A DNA stretch of 9,822 nucleotides, from contig JAKANG010000015.1 of assembly GCA_021812505.1 (NCBI GenBank), positions 1 to 9,822 of the forward strand. The letters run 5' to 3'. Positions 1 through 6,578 of this stretch are shown piece by piece. How positions within the stretch are numbered: position 1 is the stretch's first letter; every line of letters starts with the position of its first letter. The stretch is from Pseudomonadota bacterium. Lineage in GTDB: Bacteria; Pseudomonadota; Alphaproteobacteria; Rhizobiales; Beijerinckiaceae. The translations under genes were made by a program, and so were the position numbers. The notes under the pieces were generated by a model, which had not been told where the DNA came from, made no database searches, and was given only the letters and a program-made list of their open reading frames with translations.

Positions 1-629
1 AGGAATTCGTGACCGCCTATGCGGCGGCGGCCCGAAAACTCTATCCGACCCTGCGACGCAACGCCGATTACACCGCCATCCTCAACGACCGCCATCTTGC
101 GCGGCTGAACTCCGCGCTCTCCGAGGCGCGCGCGGCCGGCGCCCGAATCGTCGCGATCGATCCGGCGGCGGAGGGCGATATGGCGGCTGAGCGCAAGATC
201 GCCCCGACTCTGGTGATCGAGCCCCGCGACGATCTGACGCTGATGCGGGAGGAAATTTTTGGGCCGATCCTGCCGGTCAAGGCCTACGACCGGCTCGACG
301 ACGCCATCGAGTTCATCGCGTCGCGGCCGCGGCCGCTGGCGCTCTATTATTTCGGAATCTGGGCCGAACACCGCGAAAGGGTGCTCGCCGGCGCTCATTC
401 CGGCGGCGTCTCCGTCAACGACGTCCTGACCCATTTCGTCGTCGAGGACCTACCTTTCGGCGGGATCGGCCCTTCAGGCCTCGGCGCCTATCATGGCGAA
501 ACCGGCTTCCAGACCTTCTCCCACCGGCGCGCGGTATACCATCAGGGGCCGATCGACCCCAAATTCTTCCTGCGTCCGCCCTATTCCCGGATTTTCCCGG
601 CGATTTTCCGCTTTCTGATGCGGAACTGA
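1..629 (+). CDS. Aldehyde dehydrogenase, coniferyl-aldehyde dehydrogenase type (C-terminal part, 5' end outside window)
   Basis: NAD(P)-dependent oxidation of an aldehyde to its acid; the closest match I recognise is the coniferyl aldehyde dehydrogenase group (coniferaldehyde to ferulate). The first whole codon is at base 3 and the frame is open to the left edge. The GTG at 9 is therefore internal: the codons before it (Glu-Phe) fit the family's run into the helix that follows. The 208 residues seen are the end of the catalytic domain and the C-terminal oligomerisation arm. The EEIFGPILPV motif (bases about 249-278) carries the conserved Glu and Phe that contact the cofactor. A RPRPLALYYFG segment and the SGGVSVND / DLPFGGIGPSG blocks are typical of this group. 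The catalytic Cys and the NAD-binding Rossmann part lie upstream of the window. The aromatic C-terminus (FFLRPPYSRIFPAIF) is also common in the group. Substrate identity is by family resemblance; another aromatic or aliphatic aldehyde is possible. Confidence 0.92.
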   Translation, partial: EFVTAYAAAARKLYPTLRRNADYTAILNDRHLARLNSALSEARAAGARIVAIDPAAEGDMAAERKIAPTLVIEPRDDLTLMREEIFGPILPVKAYDRLDDAIEFIASRPRPLALYYFGIWAEHRERVLAGAHSGGVSVNDVLTHFVVEDLPFGGIGPSGLGAYHGETGFQTFSHRRAVYHQGPIDPKFFLRPPYSRIFPAIFRFLMRN

Positions 630-641
630 CGCTTGACTGGC

Positions 642-655
642 CCTTGCGCGCAAGG
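642..655. repeat. 14-base perfect palindrome CCTTGCGCGCAAGG
   Basis: CCTTGCG followed directly by CGCAAGG reads the same on both strands. It starts 13 bases after the dehydrogenase stop codon. With no loop it is a poor hairpin, so a dimeric regulator's binding site is more plausible than a terminator. RND pump genes are often controlled by local TetR- or MarR-type repressors, but no regulator gene is in this window. The palindrome itself is certain; its function is a guess. Confidence 0.35.
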
Positions 656-663
656 AAGGTCCG

Positions 664-708
664 GCGGCGGCGCAATCCGCTTGAGCGGCAATTCAATGGC
701 GCCGCCGC
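664..708. repeat. Inverted repeat, 10-bp arms, in the permease leader
   Basis: Arms GCGGCGGCGC (664-673) and GCGCCGCCGC (699-708) are perfectly complementary across a 25-base loop. The loop contains a small nested hairpin, CCGC-TTGA-GCGG (677-688). No T-run follows, so it is not a standard intrinsic terminator. It could be a structured mRNA leader, a terminator of the dehydrogenase transcript, or chance in GCC-rich sequence. Confidence 0.3.
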
Positions 709-773
709 GGCCGATACTGTTATAAGCGCCTCAAGACGGCGATCGCGTCGCCTCCGGGATTCAAGTTTTCGCC

Positions 774-3700
774 ATGTGGATCGTCCGAATAGCGCTGCAG
801 CGCCCCTATACCTTTCTGGTCATGGCGCTGACCATTGTGCTGGCCACGCCCTACATGCTGCTGACCATGCCGACCGATATCCTGCCCGACATCAATATTC
901 CGGTGGTCAGCGTCATCTGGAACTATTCCGGCTTCGTCGCCCAGGACATGGGCGACCGCGTCACCGGGCCGGCCGAACGCATCCTGACCACCACGGTCAA
1001 CGACATCGAACATATCGAGTCGCAGTCCTACAACAGCATCGGGATCATCAAGATCTTCTTCCAGCCGGGCGTGAATATCGGCACGGCCATCGCCCAGACG
1101 CTGGCGAGCGAGCAGGTCATGCTCAGAATGCTGCCGCCGGGAACCACCTCGCCGCTGATCATCACCTATTCAGCCTCAGCCATTCCGGTGACCCAGCTCG
1201 CTCTTTCCAGCCCGTCCCTGCCGGAACAGGCGGTTTTCGACGCCGCCTTCAACACGCTTCGCCAACAGCTCGTCACCATTCCCGGCGTCGCCATTCCCTT
1301 CCCCTATGGCGGCAAGCAGCGCGTCGTCTCCGTCGATATCGACAGCTCCGCCCTTCTCGCCAAGGGCCTGACGCCGCTCGACGTGGTCAATGCGGTCAAC
1401 GCGCAGAATCTGATCCTGCCGTCCGGCACGGCGAAAATGGGGCCGACGGAATTCGCCGTCACCCTCAACGGCGCGCCGCAGGCGATCGAGGGCCTCAACA
1501 ATCTCCCCGTCCGCACCGTCAACGGCGCGGTGACCTACGTGCGCGACGTCGCCCATGTGCGCGACGGCTTCACGCCGCAGACCAATATCGTCCGGCTCGA
1601 CGGCGTGCGCGGCGTGCTGATGTCGATCATCAAGAACGGATCGGCTTCGACCCTGCGCATTGTCCAGACCCTCAAAGACACCCTGCCGAGCGCAGAAAAG
1701 CTGCTGCCGCCCGACATCAAGGTCCGCGCCCTGTTCGACCAGTCGATCTATGTCCGCGCCGCCATTTCCGGCGTGTTGCGCGAGGCCCTGATCGCGGCCG
1801 GCCTCACCGCCGCGCTGATCCTGCTCTTTCTCGGCAACTGGCGCGCGACGCTGATCATCGCCATCTCGATTCCGCTGTCGATCCTGTCTTCGTTGCTGGT
1901 GCTCGACGCCCTCGGCCAGACCATCAACATCATGACGCTCGGCGGCCTCGCGCTGGCGGTCGGCATATTGGTGGACGACGCCACGGTGACGATCGAGAAT
2001 ATCGAGCGCCATCTCCATCTGGGAACCGGCCTCTACGAATCGATCTACGAGGGCGCGGGCGAGATCGCGCTTCCAGCGCTGGTTTCGACCCTGAGCATTA
2101 GCATCGTGTTCACGCCGATGTTCTTTCTCGCCGGCGTTTCGAAATTCCTGTTCGTGCCGCTGGCCGAGGCGGTGGTTTTCGCCATGCTCGCTTCCTATGT
2201 CCTGTCGCGCACCCTGGTCCCCACGCTGGCGTTGCTGCTTTTGCGCGCGCCCGCCGCGCAAGAGGGCCGCAAGAATCTGTTCGAGCGCCTGCATCACGGA
2301 TTCGACGCCGCCTTCGAAAAGATGCGCGCCGCCTATATAGTTCTCCTGAGCATGCTGCTGCCGCGACGCCGGACCGTCGGAGGCGCTTTCCTGCTGTTCT
2401 GGCTCGCCTCGCTCGGCCTGTTCTTCACGCTGGGGCAGGATTTCTTCCCCGCCGTCAACGCGAGCGCCATCAGGCTGCACATGCGCGCGCCAACCGGCCT
2501 GCGCATCGAGGAGACGGCGCGGCTCGCCGACGAGGTCGATCGGTTCATCCGGGCCCAGATTCCGCCGAAAGAGCTGGAGACCATCGTCGACAATATCGGC
2601 CTGCCCTATTCGGGCATCAATCTCTCCTACAGCAACGCCGGAACCATCGGAACGCTGGACGCGGAGATCATGATCGCCCTCGCCGCGGACCATCGCCCCT
2701 CGCAAAGCTATGTCGATCTTTTGCGCCGGAAACTGCCGGAAAAATTCCCCGGCGTGGAATTTTTCTTCCAGCCCGCCGATATCGTCACCCAGATCCTGAA
2801 TTTTGGCCAGCCGGCGGCGATCGACGTCGAACTGCTCGGCGCCAATGTCCGCGAAAGCTACGCCCGCGCCGCCAGGATCGCCAATGACATCAGGAAAATT
2901 CCCGGAGCGGTGGACGTTCATATCCTGCAACGGCTCGACCAGCCCGATCTGCACATCGTGATGGACCGCACCCGCATGCAGCAGGTCGGGATCAATGCGA
3001 TTTCGGTCGGCGAGGACGTGCTGATCTCGCTTTCCGGCAGCAGCCAGACCTCGCCGACCTTCTGGCTCGACCCGCGCAATCGCGTGTCCTACAACATCAC
3101 GGCGCAGACGCCGCAATATCGCGTCGCCTCGGTCGACGACCTTTTATCGACCCCCATCAGCGCCGGAACCGGGGACGCGCCGCAACTGCTGGGCAATCTC
3201 GCCACCATCGCGCCCGGCGGCATCGAAGCCCTGGTGTCGCACTACAATATGCGCCCGGTCATCGACATCTACGTCAGCGTCGAAGGACGGGCGCTGGGAG
3301 CGGTCGCCGACGAAGTGCGAAGGATCATCGACGCCGCGCGGTCCGGCTTGCCGCGCGGCTATGACATCGCCCTGCGCGGCCAGGCGGCGACGATGAAAAG
3401 CTCCTATTTCGGCCTCGGCATCGGCGTGGCGGTCGCCATCGTCCTCGTCTATCTGCTGATCGTGGTCAATTTCCAGTCCCTGCTCGATCCGCTGATCATC
3501 ATCAGCGCGCTGCCCGCCGCGCTCGCCGGCATCGTGTGGATGCTTTTCCTCACCGGAACGCATCTGTCGGTCCCCGCGCTCACCGGCGCGATCATGACCA
3601 CCGGCGTCGCCACCGCCAATTCGATCCTGCTCGTCTCCTTCGCCCGCGAGCGGCTGCGCCAGGGCTCAAGCCCGCTTTCCGCCGCGCTGGAGGCCGGGGC

Positions 3701-3917
3701 GACACGCATCAGGCCGGTGCTGATGACCGCCTTCGCTATGATCGTCGGCATGATCCCGATGGCGCTTGGACTCGGCGAGGGGGCCGAGCAGAACGCGCCG
3801 CTGGGCCGCGCCGTGATCGGCGGCCTGCTTTTCGCCACGTTCTCCACCCTTCTCTTCGTTCCGCTGGTTTTTGCCGGGGCCCACAGCCACGCCCGCAAGA
3901 CCCCGCCCATTGGCTGA
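774..3917 (+). CDS. RND-family efflux transporter permease (AcrB-like, HAE1-type)
   Basis: Proton-driven inner-membrane pump that takes substrates from the periplasm or outer leaflet and passes them to an adaptor and outer-membrane channel. At 1047 residues it matches AcrB-size pumps. The order is TM1 (about residues 12-31), first porter/docking half, TM2-TM7 (about 336-552), second porter half, then TM8-TM12 (about 874-1030). The N-terminus MWIVRIALQRPYTF is typical of the family and fixes the ATG at 774. TM4 reads GGLALAVGILVDDATVTIEN, with the paired proton-relay aspartates D401 and D402. TM11 keeps TRIRPVLMT, matching AcrB's Arg971/Thr978 region. TM10 reads TGVATANSILLVSFA: A948 stands where AcrB has Lys940, followed by the conserved Asn. 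Substrate cannot be read from the sequence. The adaptor gene follows after 21 bases in the same frame, so the two are surely co-transcribed. A heavy-metal pump (HME) is less likely, because the best resemblance is to the multidrug-type clade. Confidence 0.95.
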   Translation: MWIVRIALQRPYTFLVMALTIVLATPYMLLTMPTDILPDINIPVVSVIWNYSGFVAQDMGDRVTGPAERILTTTVNDIEHIESQSYNSIGIIKIFFQPGVNIGTAIAQTLASEQVMLRMLPPGTTSPLIITYSASAIPVTQLALSSPSLPEQAVFDAAFNTLRQQLVTIPGVAIPFPYGGKQRVVSVDIDSSALLAKGLTPLDVVNAVNAQNLILPSGTAKMGPTEFAVTLNGAPQAIEGLNNLPVRTVNGAVTYVRDVAHVRDGFTPQTNIVRLDGVRGVLMSIIKNGSASTLRIVQTLKDTLPSAEKLLPPDIKVRALFDQSIYVRAAISGVLREALIAAGLTAALILLFLGNWRATLIIAISIPLSILSSLLVLDALGQTINIMTLGGLALAVGILVDDATVTIENIERHLHLGTGLYESIYEGAGEIALPALVSTLSISIVFTPMFFLAGVSKFLFVPLAEAVVFAMLASYVLSRTLVPTLALLLLRAPAAQEGRKNLFERLHHGFDAAFEKMRAAYIVLLSMLLPRRRTVGGAFLLFWLASLGLFFTLGQDFFPAVNASAIRLHMRAPTGLRIEETARLADEVDRFIRAQIPPKELETIVDNIGLPYSGINLSYSNAGTIGTLDAEIMIALAADHRPSQSYVDLLRRKLPEKFPGVEFFFQPADIVTQILNFGQPAAIDVELLGANVRESYARAARIANDIRKIPGAVDVHILQRLDQPDLHIVMDRTRMQQVGINAISVGEDVLISLSGSSQTSPTFWLDPRNRVSYNITAQTPQYRVASVDDLLSTPISAGTGDAPQLLGNLATIAPGGIEALVSHYNMRPVIDIYVSVEGRALGAVADEVRRIIDAARSGLPRGYDIALRGQAATMKSSYFGLGIGVAVAIVLVYLLIVVNFQSLLDPLIIISALPAALAGIVWMLFLTGTHLSVPALTGAIMTTGVATANSILLVSFARERLRQGSSPLSAALEAGATRIRPVLMTAFAMIVGMIPMALGLGEGAEQNAPLGRAVIGGLLFATFSTLLFVPLVFAGAHSHARKTPPIG

Positions 3918-3938
3918 TCCAGAAGCGACTCCCGCGCC

Positions 3939-5150
3939 GTGAGCAAGACCAAGCACCAGAATCTCGCGCTGAACAGCGACGACGGCCACCTCCACCTGCC
4001 GCGCCGTCAATGGATCTGGCGCGGCGGCGCGCGCGCCCTGCTGATCGTCGCCTTGCTGCTGGGGCTCGGCGCGGCGCGGGTGTTGGTGCAGCGCGCGGCG
4101 AGCAGGGCCGAACTGGACGCGCAAACGCTCGAAGGCCAGCGTATTTTCGTCACCACGGTCACGCCTGAGCCGAGCGAGACGGGCGGCGTGCTGACCCTGC
4201 CGGCGACCCTGCGCGGCGACAACGAGACCGCGATCTACGCCCGCGTCAATGGTTATGTCCGCAAATTCAACGTCGAAATCGGCGACCGGGTGACCAAGGG
4301 CCTGACTCTTGCCGAACTCGACACGCCGGAACTCGACGAACAGGTCCGTCAGGCGGCGGCCCAGGTCGAGCAGGCCAAGGCCAATGTGGTCCTGGGCAAG
4401 GTCGCGCTCGATCGCTGGAAGAAGCTTTTCTCGCAGGATTCGGTGGCGAAGCAGGATCTCGACACCAAGCAGAACGCCTATGACACCGCCGTCGCCGCGC
4501 TCGCGGCCGCCGAGGCCAATCTCAAGCAATTGCAGGCGACCACCGCCTTCAAGAATGTTTTGGCCCCGTTCGACGGCGTCATCACCAAGCGCAACGTCGA
4601 CATCGGCAATCTGGTCAATTCCGGCAGCACGGGCGTGGCCTTGTTCTCCATGGCGGTCACCGACCCGCTGCGCGTCTTCGTCGACGTTCCCCAAGCCTAT
4701 GTGAAATCGATCCATGTCGGAACGGAGGTCCCGGTGACGCAGGCGGAACTTCCTGGCCAGGTTTTTAAGGCCGTCGTCACTTATGTCGCGGGCGCCATCG
4801 ACATCGCGACCCGCAGCCTGCGCATCGAACTGATGCTGCATAATGCGGACGGACGGCTTAAACCCGGAACCTATGTCCAGATCGCTTTGCCGCTCGCCCC
4901 GGCGGGCGCGGTCACCATCCCCGCCAACACCCTGCTGTTTCGCGCCGAGGGGCCGAATGTCGCGGTGGTGGACAAGGAGGGAAACATTCGCCTGCATCCG
5001 ATCCAGATCGCCCGCGACCTCGGCGCGAGCCTGGAAGTCTCGCAAGGCTTGACACAGTCCGACCATATCGTGCTCAACCCGCCGGATTCGATCGCCAACG
5101 GCGATCATGTGACGGTGGTTTCCGGGGCGAAGCCGGCAGCCGGGAAGTGA
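3939..5150 (+). CDS. RND efflux periplasmic adaptor subunit (HlyD/AcrA-like membrane fusion protein)
   Basis: Links the upstream RND permease to an outer-membrane channel. The 403 residues show a short cytoplasmic tail, one N-terminal membrane segment (about 32-50, ALLIVALLLGLGAARVLV) and no lipobox Cys, so it is anchored by the helix. Then come the first half of a biotinyl-lipoyl-like domain (about 98-128, ARVNGYVRKFNVEIGDRV), an Ala/Gln/Lys-rich helical hairpin (about 131-200), the second lipoyl half (about 204-232, LAPFDGVITKRNVDIGNLV), a beta-barrel (about 240-318) and a membrane-proximal domain to the end. The GTG at 3939 is the only plausible start: the frame is closed by the permease's own TGA at 3915-3917 and there is no nearby in-frame ATG. 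Its ribosome site is weak (AGAAG at 3921-3925), so translation may depend on coupling to the permease. No outer-membrane factor gene follows. Confidence 0.94.
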   Translation: MSKTKHQNLALNSDDGHLHLPRRQWIWRGGARALLIVALLLGLGAARVLVQRAASRAELDAQTLEGQRIFVTTVTPEPSETGGVLTLPATLRGDNETAIYARVNGYVRKFNVEIGDRVTKGLTLAELDTPELDEQVRQAAAQVEQAKANVVLGKVALDRWKKLFSQDSVAKQDLDTKQNAYDTAVAALAAAEANLKQLQATTAFKNVLAPFDGVITKRNVDIGNLVNSGSTGVALFSMAVTDPLRVFVDVPQAYVKSIHVGTEVPVTQAELPGQVFKAVVTYVAGAIDIATRSLRIELMLHNADGRLKPGTYVQIALPLAPAGAVTIPANTLLFRAEGPNVAVVDKEGNIRLHPIQIARDLGASLEVSQGLTQSDHIVLNPPDSIANGDHVTVVSGAKPAAGK

Positions 5151-5161
5151 CCGCTGGCTTC
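5129..5161. terminator. Imperfect hairpin spanning the convergent gene ends (possible bidirectional terminator)
   Basis: GAAGCC (5129-5134) pairs with GGCTTC (5156-5161). After a 3-base bulge (5135-5137), AGC (5138-5140) pairs with GCT (5153-5155), leaving a 12-base loop (5141-5152). It covers the stop of the adaptor and reaches the stop of the decarboxylase on the other strand. No T-run follows on either side, so termination by this structure alone is doubtful. It is reported because the nine-base gap leaves no other room for a terminator. Confidence 0.25.
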
Positions 5162-6578
5162 ACCGCGCGAACCGTTCCAGCGCCGCGACAAAACCGTCAA
5201 TGTCCTCGCGCCGCGTCCGGTGATTCACCAGCGCGCAGCGGATGACCGGCTCGCCGTTCAGAATGGTCAGCGAGGGGGCCGCGACGCCCGAAAGATGAAG
5301 CTCCTCGACGAGCGCGCGGTTGCGCGGGCCAGCGTTTTCGCCGCGCAGGCCGAAACAGACGATATTCAGCGTCACCGGCGCTTTGACGTCGAATTTTTCG
5401 CCTTCGCTCAGCCGCCGCGCGAGATAGGCCGCCAGATCGCATGTGTCCTCGATTGAGCGGCCGAGCGTCTCGGTTCCGAATACCCTTAAAGTAAACCAGA
5501 CCTTGAGCGCCTGGAAGCCGCGCGAAAGATCGGGGCCGTAATCGCAGGGCCAGGAGTCGCCTGCCGCGAGGCCGCGCGCCGCCCGCGTCAGATAAGCGTT
5601 GGCGCTGACAAAAGTCTTTTTCTGCATCTCGCCGTCGCGGGTGAGCAGAAAGCCCGCCGAATAGGGAGCATGACCCCATTTGTGGAAATCGAAGGCGATC
5701 GAATCGGCGCGCTCCATTCCCGTCAGCAAGGGCTTGAGGCGGGACGAAAAGGCGGCGAGCGCGCCGAAGGCGCCGTCGACATGGAACCAGAGCTTCTCTT
5801 GCGCCGCGAGATCGGCCAGTTCGTCCAGGGGGTCGAGCGCGCCGAGATTGACCGTGCCCGCCGCGCCGACCAGCAGGAAAGGCGTCGCGCCCTGCGCCCG
5901 ATCCTCCGCAATGAGCGCGCGCAGAACTTCGACCTGGACAGCGCCGTCGGGACCGCAGGGGGCGCGCCGCAGATTGTTCGAGCCGATCCCGGCCATTTCC
6001 ATCGCCTGGGCGATGCAGCCATGGGCGCCCTCGGACGTATAGGCGCGCAGCTTGAGCGAGGGCGGCGCGCCGGAGCGCCGGACTTCCTCGCCGAGCAGGG
6101 CGAAGCGCGCGACCAGCACCGCGAGGAAATTGGCCATCGAGGTCCCGGTGACGAAAAGACCCGCGGCGGTCTCGGGAAAGCCGAAAGCCCGGCGCATCCA
6201 GCGCGCGATCTGGCGCTCGACTTCGATGCCGATATGGTCGCGGCCGCCGCAATTGGCGTTGAGCCCCGCGCTGAGCATTTCCGCGACCATGCCGACCGGC
6301 GTCCCGGCGCCATGGACCCAGCCCATGAAGGCGGGATGGAGATTGCCGGTGGAATAAGGCTTGATCGCCTCGTCGAAAAAGCTGAGCGTCTCTGCGAGCG
6401 AAGCGCCTCTTTGCGGCAGATCGGCTGCGAAACGCGCGCGGATTTGGGGCGGCGCGGGGGTCCAGACCGGGCGCTGCTGCACTGTCCTGATATGGTTGAT
6501 CATGCCGTCCAGCGCCGCGTGCGCGAGGGCGCGGAATTCTTCCCAGTCGTCAGGGTCGAGGCGCGACCCCGCCGTCAC
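5160..6578 (-). CDS. PLP-dependent group II amino acid decarboxylase (aromatic-amino-acid decarboxylase-like)
   Basis: Cytoplasmic enzyme predicted to remove CO2 from an amino acid to give an amine. From the GTG at 6578 it has 472 residues, normal for the family (about 470-500). Visible motifs are TGTSMANFLAVL (144-155, phosphate/cofactor region), SEGAH with His186 in the position that stacks on the PLP ring, WFHVDGAFGALA with Asp268 for the pyridine nitrogen, and DFHKWGH with Lys300 as the Schiff-base lysine. CDYGPDLSRGFQALKVWF (345-362) matches the mobile-loop region of aromatic decarboxylases, with Tyr347 where they have the catalytic Tyr. The GTG start is chosen because it overlaps the previous gene's TGA as GTGA, an SD-like AGGGCGG lies four bases upstream, and LDPDDWEEF is a typical N-terminus. 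The longer open frame to 6755 is Arg-rich and reads through the neighbour's coding region. Substrate is not determined; aromatic, acidic or other amino acids all remain possible. Confidence 0.92.
   Translation of the reverse strand: MTAGSRLDPDDWEEFRALAHAALDGMINHIRTVQQRPVWTPAPPQIRARFAADLPQRGASLAETLSFFDEAIKPYSTGNLHPAFMGWVHGAGTPVGMVAEMLSAGLNANCGGRDHIGIEVERQIARWMRRAFGFPETAAGLFVTGTSMANFLAVLVARFALLGEEVRRSGAPPSLKLRAYTSEGAHGCIAQAMEMAGIGSNNLRRAPCGPDGAVQVEVLRALIAEDRAQGATPFLLVGAAGTVNLGALDPLDELADLAAQEKLWFHVDGAFGALAAFSSRLKPLLTGMERADSIAFDFHKWGHAPYSAGFLLTRDGEMQKKTFVSANAYLTRAARGLAAGDSWPCDYGPDLSRGFQALKVWFTLRVFGTETLGRSIEDTCDLAAYLARRLSEGEKFDVKAPVTLNIVCFGLRGENAGPRNRALVEELHLSGVAAPSLTILNGEPVIRCALVNHRTRREDIDGFVAALERFAR

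Larger units (their letters stand above)
630..773. other. Intergenic leader before the RND permease, with inverted repeats
   Basis: 144 bases separate the dehydrogenase stop from the permease start. The gap holds a 14-base perfect palindrome and a 10-bp inverted repeat, listed separately. A TTGACT at 633-638 resembles a -35 box, but there is no acceptable -10 at 16-18 bases. TATAAG at 721-726 resembles a -10, but lacks a -35 at the right distance. TTCAAT (692-697) with TACTGT (715-720) has a 17-base spacer but matches poorly. The permease ATG at 774 has only a weak Shine-Dalgarno candidate (CCGGGA around 754-759). A promoter and an operator for the efflux genes may lie here, but none can be called with confidence. 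Confidence 0.4.

Noticed and set aside
633..726. Sigma-70-like promoter using TTGACT (633) or TATAAG (721)
   Set aside because: No pair of -35 and -10 boxes with acceptable spacing and match, so no promoter was called.
644..2101. 485-codon plus-strand open frame overlapping the permease
   Set aside because: Arg/His-rich out-of-frame reading of the RND gene, which itself shows clear family motifs in the other frame.
1176..3116. 646-codon open frame antisense to the permease
   Set aside because: Long antisense frames are expected in GC-rich coding DNA. Composition is Arg/Asp/Gln/Gly-rich with no recognisable domain.
3915..3941. Permease and adaptor as one fused gene by stop read-through (they share a frame)
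   Set aside because: The TGA is followed by seven codons unlike either protein, and separate subunits are the norm. The shared frame is likely chance.
3666..5108. 480-codon open frame antisense to the adaptor and permease end
   Set aside because: Same shadow composition; the sense-strand adaptor shows all expected domains.
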